DNA from: Syntrophales bacterium
Lineage (GTDB): Bacteria > Desulfobacterota > Syntrophia > Syntrophales > PHBD01
Length of the DNA stretch: 64,000 nucleotides
Direction of reading: 5' to 3'
Assembly: GCA_035363115.1 (NCBI GenBank)
Contig: DAOSEM010000003.1
Location: forward strand, 310,001-374,000
In this document: positions 54,363 through 62,870 of the stretch, piece by piece
Layout of the letters: each line of letters opens with the position of its first letter
Position numbering within the stretch: the stretch's first letter is position 1
Translations under genes and position numbers: made by a program
The notes under the pieces: generated by a model
What the model saw: the letters and a program-made list of their open reading frames with translations, nothing else
The model's database searches: none
Told to the model about the DNA's origin: nothing

Positions 54363-54576
54363 CCATGCCTCCTCCGCCGTTGTGCCTGAAAAGCCGGCTC
54401 ATTATAGGAGAATCGCCCCGATTGTTCAATGCGGATATGGCGGAGTGATGACGCGGGCGGCGGGGGCTGTCCCATGGGAGTCCGCCGGTCGGTTGGAGCG
54501 ACGGTCCGACCGGGTGCCTCTTGATGCCGATACTGACCGGGATACGGAATCGTGCTATAAAGGGAACATCCCCCAT

Positions 54577-56265
54577 ATGGATCGAGCCATGGAGATCGTC
54601 TATCTCTCCGATGTCCACGACGCCTTCGACCGGGTCAGGGAACTCCTGTCCCGAACCAGTGCCGACGTCTACATCATCGCCGGCGACCTCATCGACCGGC
54701 CCTTCTATACGAAGGAGATGTCCGCCCGCTACCGGAAAAGGCAAGCGTCCTTCTCCGCGCTCCGCCACCGGCTCGGAGACGGGGAGATGAACATGGAGGA
54801 TTTCGTCTCCGCGCTCCTGGAGCGGACTGGCGTGCCCGACGACGTCCGGCGGCAGGCGGTGGAATTCCGGGAGGAGACCGTCCGGGGCCGCCGGGTCATG
54901 CAGCAGAAGTACAAGATCCTCGAGAGCATCCTGCGCATCAAGACGGGCGCCCGGATCCTCTGCCTGCCGGGGAACTACGACATGGACCTCCAGTACACCT
55001 CTCTCCATGAGCGGGACCTGCACCGGCACTGGATTCAGGCCGGGGAGTTGAGGATCGCCGGCTACGGGGGGGCCGACATCGTGACCCCCGGCATTCCCGA
55101 ACAGTATGCGGTGAAATATCTGGCCGACCGGGGCGCCAGCGAGATGGCCCGGTTCTTCGGCGAGGCGCGGCCGGACATCGTGGCGACCCACAAGCCGGCC
55201 CACGGCGTCCTCGACCATCTCCAGTCGCGGGGAGAGAGCGGATCGACGGAGCTGCGGCGCTACTGCGAGGAGAACAGAGCGATCCTGTGCCTGACGGGCC
55301 ACCTGCACGACCAGTGGGGATTCGAGGAGATCGAAGGGACGGTTTATCTCAACCCCTCCAACTTCGGAGAGGTCCATGAACCCGGCGGGAGGATCTCCGA
55401 AGGGGGGTTTTTCTACGCCATCGAAACCGGGGATCGCCGGTTGGAGCGGATCGTCCTTCGCAAGCTGACCCGGCAGGGAGTCCATGATGTCGTCGCCTTC
55501 GAGCCCGGCGGAGATGGATGGAACCGGACCGTGCTGGACCGCGACCGTTATGGAGCGCTCCTCTTGGGAAAATCCATCGACCGGGAGGGTCGGGGGGACA
55601 GCCGGGAACCGCGGACACGTCTGATCTCCCTCATCGCGCGGTTCTTTCCCGGTCCCGGCGGGACGGCCGGTTCGGGACCCCTGCAGGGGCATGTCGTCGA
55701 GACCTGCGGACGGATCGGGGCAAGCCTTGGCGTGAGCGCGGGGGTGGACCTCGTGAGCGGCGGAGATCCCGGTCCCGCTGGTTCGGCGCCATATCTGGAT
55801 CTGGTCGTCTATCTCCACCGCGGTGAGGTTCCGGAAGGAGAGACCGGCGGGGGTGGGGAGAGCCCCTGGTTCGAAGAGGCGCTGGAGGCGCTCCGGCCGG
55901 ACCTGGAGGCCTTTCCCGGCGCCGTCGTCGTCGACAGTATCGACCTGGAGCGGGTGAATCGAAGCATCCGCGCAAAGGACTACGAATGCGACGCGCTGCA
56001 GCGGTTCGCCGCCTACCGGTCAGTAGGACGCCTGCTCGCACCCGTCGCCGTACCCGCCGTGGAGGGACGCCTCGATGCGGATCGGGCATTCCGCGGGGAG
56101 ATCGAGGGGACCGGCGGCACCTACATGGAGATCTTTCTCAATATCGCCGCTGCGGTCGGGACCATGAAAGAATTCGATTCCGGCCTCAAGGAGCTGGGAA
56201 TCGTCGCACCCGAGGCCTATCGAAGAAAAATCGAAGGAGGGCTCCATGGCCATCGCAAGGGATAA
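54577..56265 (+). CDS. Metallophosphoesterase with an extra C-terminal domain
   Basis: This 562-residue protein has a calcineurin-like phosphoesterase core: YLSDVHD (residues 9-15), AGDLID (35-40), LPGNYDMD (130-137), HKPAHG (206-211) and GHLHD (244-248). The usual GNH(E/D) reads GNYD, so the general-acid His is Tyr. Residues about 345-562 form a second domain with SAGVDLVSGGDP and YLDLVVYLHRGE, reminiscent of a nucleotidyltransferase fold (weak inference). An in-frame ATG at 54589 is also possible. Its last 20 bases overlap the next gene's start, so it is coupled to a GGDEF protein. Confidence 0.8.
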   Translation: MDRAMEIVYLSDVHDAFDRVRELLSRTSADVYIIAGDLIDRPFYTKEMSARYRKRQASFSALRHRLGDGEMNMEDFVSALLERTGVPDDVRRQAVEFREETVRGRRVMQQKYKILESILRIKTGARILCLPGNYDMDLQYTSLHERDLHRHWIQAGELRIAGYGGADIVTPGIPEQYAVKYLADRGASEMARFFGEARPDIVATHKPAHGVLDHLQSRGESGSTELRRYCEENRAILCLTGHLHDQWGFEEIEGTVYLNPSNFGEVHEPGGRISEGGFFYAIETGDRRLERIVLRKLTRQGVHDVVAFEPGGDGWNRTVLDRDRYGALLLGKSIDREGRGDSREPRTRLISLIARFFPGPGGTAGSGPLQGHVVETCGRIGASLGVSAGVDLVSGGDPGPAGSAPYLDLVVYLHRGEVPEGETGGGGESPWFEEALEALRPDLEAFPGAVVVDSIDLERVNRSIRAKDYECDALQRFAAYRSVGRLLAPVAVPAVEGRLDADRAFRGEIEGTGGTYMEIFLNIAAAVGTMKEFDSGLKELGIVAPEAYRRKIEGGLHGHRKG

Positions 56266-57238
56266 GGTGAAACGGCTGATCAAGATGGCGGATTTCCTCT
56301 CTGCCTCCTTCAACATGGAGGAGGCCTGTGGGGTTCTGGCCCGGGAAATGCCCCGGCTGTTTCCCGCGGGTGTCTTTTACCGGCATCATGCCGCACGGGA
56401 CCTGCTGGAAGCCGAGGTATCCTGGGGGATGTCACCCCGGGAGAGCGTCTTCGCGCCCGCGGACTGCCACGGGATCCGGAGAAACCGGCCCCACCTGGTG
56501 GCGGGAGCGGCCAAGGGCCTGCCCTGCCGCCACGCCGAGACGGAGACCGACGGCAGGGGCTCCGTCTGCGTGCCCATGACGGTGTACGGCGAGTTTCTGG
56601 GCCTGCTCCACATCCGCTTCGACCTGCCCTCCGCGGAATCGCGGCGGGCCGTCGACGCGGCGGAACAACTGGCTGTCCTGGCGGCCCAGCAGGTCCGGCT
56701 TGCCCTGAGGAACATCCAGCTCAGGGAGGAGCTTAGCAGCCTCTCGACCCGGGACGCCCTGACGGGCCTCCTCAACCGGCGATTCCTGGAGACGACGCTG
56801 GAGCGGGAACTGAAGAAGGCAAAACGGCAGGGACAGCCCCTGGGCGTTGTGTTCATGGATGTCGATCACCTGGGGCACATCAACCAGACGTACGGCATCG
56901 AGGAGGGGGAGCGGATCATCCGCGACCTGGGCGCGTTCGTGGGAGGCAACGTACGGGACGAGGACATCGCCTGCCGCTGGGGGGCGGACGAATTCGTCCT
57001 GATTCTTCCGGGGAGCGATCTGGACACGACACGGAGAAGGGCGGAGAACCTGCGGGCGATGCTCAAGGAGCAGGAACGGGTGGCCGGGCATCAGCACATG
57101 CGGCGGGTGACCCTGTCCATGGGCGTGGCCTCCTCGCCGGAGAACGGGGAGACGGCGGGAGACATTCTCCAGGCTGTCCGCCTGGCGGTGAAGCGGGCCA
57201 AGCAGGAGGGACGGGACCGGGTCTGCACGCCCCCCTAA
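56246..57238 (+). CDS. GAF-GGDEF protein, probably a degenerate diguanylate cyclase
   Basis: This 330-residue protein has a GAF-like sensor (about 20-160; Cys in EEACGVLAREM) and a GGDEF-like domain (about 170-325). The signature is CRWGADEFVLILPG, not GGDEF. The metal and substrate loop reads VFMDVDHLGHINQTYGIEEG in place of the usual D-x-FK-x2-ND-x2-GH-x2-GD. Both differences suggest weak or no cyclase activity, so it may be a GTP or c-di-GMP sensor. Translation is coupled to the phosphoesterase. Confidence 0.85.
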   Translation: MAIARDKVKRLIKMADFLSASFNMEEACGVLAREMPRLFPAGVFYRHHAARDLLEAEVSWGMSPRESVFAPADCHGIRRNRPHLVAGAAKGLPCRHAETETDGRGSVCVPMTVYGEFLGLLHIRFDLPSAESRRAVDAAEQLAVLAAQQVRLALRNIQLREELSSLSTRDALTGLLNRRFLETTLERELKKAKRQGQPLGVVFMDVDHLGHINQTYGIEEGERIIRDLGAFVGGNVRDEDIACRWGADEFVLILPGSDLDTTRRRAENLRAMLKEQERVAGHQHMRRVTLSMGVASSPENGETAGDILQAVRLAVKRAKQEGRDRVCTPP

Positions 57239-57270
57239 GGGGTTCATCCTCCCGCCGGCCCGATTTCGTT

Positions 57271-57657
57271 TCACCCCGGTGTGCCGGACTTCCGCGTGTC
57301 GATGTCGCCGGGGTACATCATCGCGTCCTGGCCCCGCTCGCGGGTCCGGACGCGGATGACCTCCTCCACGGGAGTGACGAAGATGATCCCGTCGCCGGGC
57401 TCGCCGGTGTAGGCGGATGTGAGGATGGCATCCAGAGCGGCCTCCAGGTTGCGGTCCGACAGGACGATGTTGACCTGGATCTTGGGCAGTACGTTGACCT
57501 GGTAAGTCCCGGCGCGGCCGACCAGTTGGACACCGCCCTGGCGCCCGTGCCCCCGGACCTCGAACATGTTCATCCCCACGATGCCGATCCCCGCCAGGGC
57601 CTCCTTCACGTCGCAGACCTTGTCTTCGCGAATGATTGCCTCGATCTTCTTCAGCAT
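57271..57657 (-). CDS. glnK: P-II nitrogen regulatory protein of the amt operon (GlnK/GlnB-like)
   Basis: P-II trimers sense ATP/ADP and 2-oxoglutarate and plug Amt or regulate other targets. The 128-residue protein has the family core MLKKIEAIIREDKV, GRQGG, VLPKIQVNIVL and YTGEPGDGIIFVTPVEEVIRVR. The T-loop reads GRAGTYQVNVLPK, with Tyr at residue 52 and not 51 and neighbouring residues unlike enterobacterial GlnB. It is about 16 residues longer than usual, with a charged C-terminal tail. It follows amt by 60 bases and should share its sigma-54 transcript. Confidence 0.94.
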   Translation of the reverse strand: MLKKIEAIIREDKVCDVKEALAGIGIVGMNMFEVRGHGRQGGVQLVGRAGTYQVNVLPKIQVNIVLSDRNLEAALDAILTSAYTGEPGDGIIFVTPVEEVIRVRTRERGQDAMMYPGDIDTRKSGTPG

Positions 57658-57717
57658 GGCTGTCTCTCCAAAATGTCTTTGAAATCTATTTGAAATTCGG
57701 GTTTCGATTCCTGGACG

Positions 57718-58944
57718 CTACGAGTAGGACCTCTCTCCATGGGAGCTGATGTCCAGCCCCACTTCCTCCTCCATGGGGGAGACGCGGAGCCCCATGCTCC
57801 AGTGGAGGAGCTTGGCCAGCACGTAGGTCATCCCGAAGGAGAAAGCGATGGTGACGAGGATCGCAACGATCTGGATGCCGACCTGACCGGGGTTGCCGAA
57901 GAAAAGGCCGTTGGCGCCGTCGCCGTTGACGGCCGTCGTGGCGAACAGGCCCGCGGCGATCATGCCCCAGGTGCTGGCGATGCCGTGGCAGGCCCAGACA
58001 TCGAGGGACTCGTCGAGCTTGCGGCGGTCCCGGAAGCGCATGGCGTAATAGGACAGGGGGGCCGCGACGGCGCCGACGACCATGGCGGCCAGGGGGGTGA
58101 TGAAGCCCGAGGCGGGCGTCACCGCCGCGAGGCCCACGACCATGCCCGTGGCGATGCCGAGGGTGCTGGGCCGCCCGTCCAGCCAGGAGAGCAGCATCCA
58201 CACCAGTCCGGCTGACGCCGCCGAGGTGTTCGTCGTCAGCAGGGCATTCACGGCCGTTCCATTGGCGGCGAGGGCGCTGCCGGCGTTGAAGCCGAACCAT
58301 CCCACCCAGAGAAGCCCCGCTCCCAGAACGGTCAGGGGAATGTTGTTGGGCTCCATGGGGGACTTTCCGAACCCGCGCCGGGGGCCGATTACCAGCGCGA
58401 AGGCCAGGGCCGAGAACCCGGCGGCGATGTGGACCACGGTGCCGCCGGCGAAATCCAGGACGCCCATGCTCTTCAGCCAGCCGCCCTGGCCCCAGACCCA
58501 GTGGCAAAGGGGATCGTAGACGAGGGTCGCCCAGAGGAAGCTGAAGAGAAGAAAGCCCTTGAACTTGACCCGCTCGACAAAGGCGCCGGTGATGAGGGCC
58601 GGCGTGATGACCGCGAACATCATTTGAAAGGCGGCGAAGAGGCTATGGGGGATGGTTTTGCTGTAGTCCGGATTGGGGGCCGCGCCGACCCCTTCGAAGC
58701 CCAGGAAGTTGAGCCCTCCGATCAGCCCGTTGATGGACGAACCGAAGGCGAGCGAGTAGCCGAAGAGGACCCACTGGACACCGATCAGGGCCATGAAGAC
58801 ATAGCTCAAGGTCAGGGTGGAGAGGACGTTTTTCCTCCGGACCATCCCTCCGTAAAAGAATGCCAGGGCCGGGGTCATCAGGAGGACCAGGGAACAGCAC
58901 ACGAGGATCCAGGCAGTGTCGCCCGCATTGATGGGGGTGTTCAT
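57718..58944 (-). CDS. amt: Ammonium transporter Amt
   Basis: This 408-residue trimeric ammonium channel has TPALAFFYGGMVRRKNVLST, WVLFGYSLAFG, VYDPLCHWVWGQGGWL (pore His), and DESLDVWACHGIASTWGMIAAG (second pore His). The ATG at 58944 is used because GGAG precedes it and the periplasmic N-terminus MNTPINAGDTAWIL is typical; the frame opens 13 codons earlier. The gene pair amt-glnK is conserved across bacteria. The upstream promoter is of the sigma-54 type, so expression should rise under nitrogen limitation through an NtrC-like activator. Confidence 0.96.
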   Translation of the reverse strand: MNTPINAGDTAWILVCCSLVLLMTPALAFFYGGMVRRKNVLSTLTLSYVFMALIGVQWVLFGYSLAFGSSINGLIGGLNFLGFEGVGAAPNPDYSKTIPHSLFAAFQMMFAVITPALITGAFVERVKFKGFLLFSFLWATLVYDPLCHWVWGQGGWLKSMGVLDFAGGTVVHIAAGFSALAFALVIGPRRGFGKSPMEPNNIPLTVLGAGLLWVGWFGFNAGSALAANGTAVNALLTTNTSAASAGLVWMLLSWLDGRPSTLGIATGMVVGLAAVTPASGFITPLAAMVVGAVAAPLSYYAMRFRDRRKLDESLDVWACHGIASTWGMIAAGLFATTAVNGDGANGLFFGNPGQVGIQIVAILVTIAFSFGMTYVLAKLLHWSMGLRVSPMEEEVGLDISSHGERSYS

Positions 58945-58978
58945 AATCTCCGCTCCTTCGTTAAATGGATTCACAAAG

Positions 58979-58994
58979 TGCAAATTGCCGGCCA
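58979..58994 (-). promoter_or_regulatory. Sigma-54 promoter of amt-glnK
   Basis: On the minus strand TGGCCGGCAATTTGCA matches the -24/-12 consensus TGGCACG-N4-TTGCA with the invariant GG and GC separated by exactly ten bases. It ends 34 bases before the amt ATG. No clear NtrC dyad (TGCACC-N4-GGTGCA type) is visible in the 270 bases upstream. The rest of the divergent gap (58995-59158) has no other recognisable element. Confidence 0.8.
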
Positions 58995-59158
58995 GAGTGT
59001 GAAATGAGTAATGTCAACGGGTTGTGCGAACCAACCCGTCCGAATACGGAACGGAAATGTCCCGATTGAAAGTGATTGCACGGATTTGTTACAAGCGCGC
59101 GGTGCGAGCCGGAAAACGGGAAACGTGCGACAGAGGCGGAAGAGAACGGGAAGCGTGT

Positions 59159-59187
59159 TTGACAAGCAAAAGGCTTTCCACTACATA
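59159..59187 (+). promoter_or_regulatory. Candidate sigma-70 promoter for the PaaK-like gene
   Basis: TTGACA, a 17-base spacer and TACATA, about 80 bases upstream of the ATG. The -35 is perfect and the -10 matches four of six. Confidence 0.5.
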
Positions 59188-59265
59188 TCCGGGCAGGAAG
59201 AAACCCGGGGACAGCGATCCGAGACGGGGATGCCTTCCGATGATCAACATGCCGGGGAGGACACC

Positions 59266-60525
59266 ATGGAACCCTATTTCGACGAGCGGGAAACCTTGAG
59301 CCGGGAGGAACGGCTCCGCATTCAGGTGGATGCGCTTTCCCGGATGATGGAGAATGCCGGCCGACGGTCGCCGGTCCTGCGGAGACAGTTCGAAGACCTG
59401 AAGATCAGCCCTTCCGGGATCAAAACGGCTGCGGATTTCGAGCGACTGCCGGTGGTCTCGCGGGAACGGCTCGTGGAGATGGAGCTGAAAGACCCGCCGT
59501 TTGCGGGCCTGGAAAACCCCGACGCACCCATCGACCGGATCTTCATTTCCCCCGGTCCCGTCTACGAGCCCCACCTTGGCGAGGAGGATGTCCTCTGGGC
59601 CCGGGCTTACAAGGCCGCCGGCCTCGGGAAGGGAGACGTGGTCCTGAACGCCTTCTCCTACCACATGGTCGCCGCGGGGCTGACGTTCCACGGGGGGCTG
59701 CGCAAGGTCGGCGCGACGGTCATCCCGTCGGGGGCCTCGAGCGCCCAGGCCCAGGTGCAACTGATCCGCGACCTCGGCGCAACGGCCTACACGGGGACGC
59801 CGAGCTTCCTGATGGCGATCATCGAGAAGGCAAAGGAGATGGAGTACGATTTCCGGAAGGACTTCCGGGTCCGGAAAGCCTGCTTCGCCGCTGAGCCCCT
59901 CTTCCCGGCCATGCGTGCACGCTTCGAGACGGAGTTCGGCATCGACACCTACCAGATGTACGGTGCGACGGAGGTGGGGGACGTCGCCTACGAGTGCCGG
60001 GAGAAGAAGGGCTGGCACCTCTGTGAGGAGGTTTACGTCGAGATCGTCGACCCCGCGACGGGGAAGGCCGTTCCTCCGGGGACCCCGGGAGAGATCGTCG
60101 TGACGCGGTTCAACGACGTGTTCTACCTGTTCCGCTTCGGCACGGGCGACCTCTCCCGGATTGTCGAGGAGCCCTGCCCCTGCGGCCGGACATCCTGCCG
60201 CCTCGCCGGGATCCTGGGCCGGGTGGGGGACGCCGTGAAGGTCCGGGGGCTCTTCGTCGCCCCGAGCCAGCTTCAGCAGGTGGGTGCAAAATTCCCGGAG
60301 ATCCGAAAGTTCCAGGTCGTCGTCGGCCGCAGCGGCGACAAGGATAGACTGGACGTCCGTATCGACCCGCTGGAGGCGCCGGGCGACCCCTCTTCCCTGG
60401 AGCAGGCGTTCGAAAAGGTTTTCCGCGAGATCTGCACCGTCCGGATCGACCGGATCGAGTTCCTGAAGCCGGGGACGCTCACGGACGAGGACAAGCGGAT
60501 CGTCGACGAGCGGGAGTGGAAGTAG
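59266..60525 (+). CDS. PaaK-like acyl/aryl-CoA ligase family protein
   Basis: This 419-residue adenylate-forming enzyme is related to phenylacetate-CoA ligase. The A5-like motif MYGATEVGDVAYEC, A8-like FRFGTGDLSRIVEEPCPCG and the C-terminal lobe (VGDAVKVRGLFVAPSQL) are in place. The P-loop motif SSGTTGKPT of PaaK is missing; at that position it reads FISPGPVYEP. This subfamily occurs in syntrophic and sulfate-reducing bacteria, to my recollection. CoA-ligase activity on aromatic acids is plausible but its chemistry is unproven. The start ATG has GGGGAGG upstream. Confidence 0.85.
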   Translation: MEPYFDERETLSREERLRIQVDALSRMMENAGRRSPVLRRQFEDLKISPSGIKTAADFERLPVVSRERLVEMELKDPPFAGLENPDAPIDRIFISPGPVYEPHLGEEDVLWARAYKAAGLGKGDVVLNAFSYHMVAAGLTFHGGLRKVGATVIPSGASSAQAQVQLIRDLGATAYTGTPSFLMAIIEKAKEMEYDFRKDFRVRKACFAAEPLFPAMRARFETEFGIDTYQMYGATEVGDVAYECREKKGWHLCEEVYVEIVDPATGKAVPPGTPGEIVVTRFNDVFYLFRFGTGDLSRIVEEPCPCGRTSCRLAGILGRVGDAVKVRGLFVAPSQLQQVGAKFPEIRKFQVVVGRSGDKDRLDVRIDPLEAPGDPSSLEQAFEKVFREICTVRIDRIEFLKPGTLTDEDKRIVDEREWK

Positions 60526-60560
60526 GAATCGCCGTCAGAGACGGATCATGATTTCCGCGC

Positions 60561-60592
60561 GGACGGTTCGGCGGGATGCCGCCGGACCGTCC
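60561..60592. terminator. Strong hairpin between convergent PaaK-like and uvrB genes
   Basis: GGACGGTTCGGCGG pairs with CCGCCGGACCGTCC around GATG (one mismatch). No T-run adjoins it, so it is terminator-like only by position. Confidence 0.5.
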
Positions 60593-60631
60593 AAACCCCG
60601 GAACCCCGGTGGCGAAGCCCGCCGCCCGCTC

Positions 60632-62635
60632 TCAGCCCATTTCCCCCATGGCCAGCATCAGGCCGGTCATCTCCCGGATGCGGTCCCGCAACTCCGCGGC
60701 CTTCTCGAACTCCAGGTCCTTCGCCGCGGCCTTCATCTCCTTCTTCAGCCGCTCGATGACGGCGGTGATCTCCTCCTCTGTGCCGTACGCTGCTCCGGGC
60801 TCCTTCACGACGGGGACGGTGACGTAGTCCGCCTCGTAGACCGACGAGAGAACATCGGAGATGGCCTTCCGGATGCTCTCGGGGGTGATGCCGTGCTCCT
60901 CGTTGAAGCGGTGCTGGAGCTCCCGGCGGCGCTTCGTCTCCTCCAGGCAGGCCCGGATGGCCTGGGTCTCCCGATCGGCGTAGAGGATCACCCGGCCGGC
61001 GACGTTCCGGGCGGCCCGGCCGCTGGTCTGGATGAGGGACCGCTCGGAGCGGAGGAATCCCTCCTTGTCGGCGTCCAGGATCGCCACCAGGGAGACCTCC
61101 GGGATGTCGAGCCCCTCCCGGAGGAGATTCACCCCCACCAGGACGTCGAACTCGCCGAGGCGGAGGTCGCGGATGATGGCCACCCGCTCGAGTGTCTGGA
61201 TGTCCGAGTGGAGATAGCGGACCCGGACGCCCAGCTCCTCGTAGTAGCGGGTCAGGTGCTCCGCCATCCGCTTCGTCAGGGTCGTCACGAGGACCCGCTC
61301 CCCCCGGTCCGTCCGCTCGCGGATCTCCGCCAGGAGGTCGTCCACCTGGCCCGCCACGGGCTTGACGGCGAGCTCCGGGTCCATGAGTCCCGTGGGGCGG
61401 ATGATCTGCTCGACGACGCGCCCCCGGGCCTTCCTGATCTCGTACTCGGCGGGCGTGGCGGAGATGTAGAGGCGCTGCTGGGGGAATTCTTCGTATTCGT
61501 CGAAGCGGAGCGGCCGGTTGTCCAGCGCCGAGGGCAGGCGGAACCCGTGGTTCACCAGGGTCTCTTTCCGGGACCGGTCCCCCCGGTACATGCCGTTCAG
61601 CTGGGGGATGGTGGCGTGGCTCTCGTCCACGATGATGAGGGCGTCCTTCGGGAGGTACTCCACGAGGGTGGGCGGCGGCTCCCCGGGCCTGCGGCCCGTC
61701 AGGTGCCGCGAGTAGTTCTCGATCCCCTGGCAGTAGCCCATCTCCTCCATCATCTCCAGGTCGAAGAGGGTGCGCTGCTCCAGCCGCTGGGCCTCGAGGA
61801 GCTTGCCCTGTTCCTTGAGCCAGGACAGGCGCTCCTTCAGCTCGACCCGGATGTCCTTCACGGCCCGCTCCAGGTTGTCCCGCGTCGTGACATAGTGGCT
61901 CCCGGGGTAGACGGCCATCTTGTCCACCTTCATGAGCTTCTTCCCCCGCAGGGGATCCACCCAGGAGATGGCCTCGATCATGTCGCCGAAGAACTCGATC
62001 CGGACGGCCCGGTCCTCCTCGTAGGCCGGGAAGATCTCCACCGTATCCCCCCGGACCCGGAAGGTTCCCCGGTGGAAGTCGATGTCGTTCCGCTCGTACT
62101 GGATCGCCACGAGATGGCGCAGCAGGTCGTCCCGGGGGATCTCCAGGCCCTCCGCCACGTTCACCTGCATCCCCGAGTAGGACTCGGGGGAGCCCAGGCC
62201 GTAGATGCAGGAGACGCTGGCCACGATGATCACGTCGCTCCGCTCGAAGAGGGCGTGGGTGGCGGCGTGGCGAAGCTTGTCGATCTCCTCGTTGATGGAC
62301 GAGTCCTTCTCGATGTAGGTGTCTGTGCTGGGGAGATAGGCCTCGGGCTGGTAGTAGTCGTAGTAGCTGACGAAGTAGTGAACGGCGTTCTCCGGGAAGA
62401 GGGCCTTGAACTCGCCGTAGAGCTGGGCCGCCAGGGTCTTGTTGTGGGCCATGATCAGGGCGGGCCGCTGGACCGCCTGTATGACCTGGGCCACGGTAAA
62501 GGTTTTCCCCGAGCCGGTGACCCCCAGGAGGACCTGGTGGGGATCGCCCTTGAGGACGCCCTCCGCCAGCGCCTCGATGGCCTGGGGCTGGTCGCCGGCG
62601 GGCTGGAATTCCGATGTGAGCTGAAAACGGTTCAT
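60632..62635 (-). CDS. uvrB: Excinuclease ABC subunit B
   Basis: UvrB is the damage-verifying helicase-like subunit of nucleotide excision repair. The 667-residue protein has Walker A GVTGSGKTFTVAQVIQAV, the beta-hairpin segment YYDYYQPEAYLP, DESHATIPQ, helicase VI (QTSGRAARNVAGRVILYAD) and a C-terminal UVR motif (DLEFEKAAELRDRIREM). ATG at 62635 gives MNRFQLTSEFQPAGDQ, the conserved start; the open stretch upstream is not conserved. No LexA box was identified in the upstream region. Confidence 0.97.
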   Translation of the reverse strand: MNRFQLTSEFQPAGDQPQAIEALAEGVLKGDPHQVLLGVTGSGKTFTVAQVIQAVQRPALIMAHNKTLAAQLYGEFKALFPENAVHYFVSYYDYYQPEAYLPSTDTYIEKDSSINEEIDKLRHAATHALFERSDVIIVASVSCIYGLGSPESYSGMQVNVAEGLEIPRDDLLRHLVAIQYERNDIDFHRGTFRVRGDTVEIFPAYEEDRAVRIEFFGDMIEAISWVDPLRGKKLMKVDKMAVYPGSHYVTTRDNLERAVKDIRVELKERLSWLKEQGKLLEAQRLEQRTLFDLEMMEEMGYCQGIENYSRHLTGRRPGEPPPTLVEYLPKDALIIVDESHATIPQLNGMYRGDRSRKETLVNHGFRLPSALDNRPLRFDEYEEFPQQRLYISATPAEYEIRKARGRVVEQIIRPTGLMDPELAVKPVAGQVDDLLAEIRERTDRGERVLVTTLTKRMAEHLTRYYEELGVRVRYLHSDIQTLERVAIIRDLRLGEFDVLVGVNLLREGLDIPEVSLVAILDADKEGFLRSERSLIQTSGRAARNVAGRVILYADRETQAIRACLEETKRRRELQHRFNEEHGITPESIRKAISDVLSSVYEADYVTVPVVKEPGAAYGTEEEITAVIERLKKEMKAAAKDLEFEKAAELRDRIREMTGLMLAMGEMG

Positions 62636-62870
62636 AAACGTTATGCCGGGTGCGAGTCCTCCGGGAGGAGCCTCTGTTGTTCCTCCAGGTCGTGACAGCG
62701 CTTTGCTTTTCGGCGGGTTTGCGGGTATAAGCGCGGAACCGGATGCGGCTTTCCTTGCGTCGCGAACTATATCGGTGCCGCCGGATCGTGTCAAATGCAA
62801 GATCCCTCCACAGAAGCAGGGATCGATCCCGCACGGGAGGCATCATCCGGCATTTCAGAGGAGGAATCCG

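Noticed and set aside
62636..62870. LexA/SOS box upstream of uvrB
   Set aside because: No CTGT-N8-ACAG-type or other convincing dyad was found; deltaproteobacterial LexA sites vary, so this remains unproven and not claimed.
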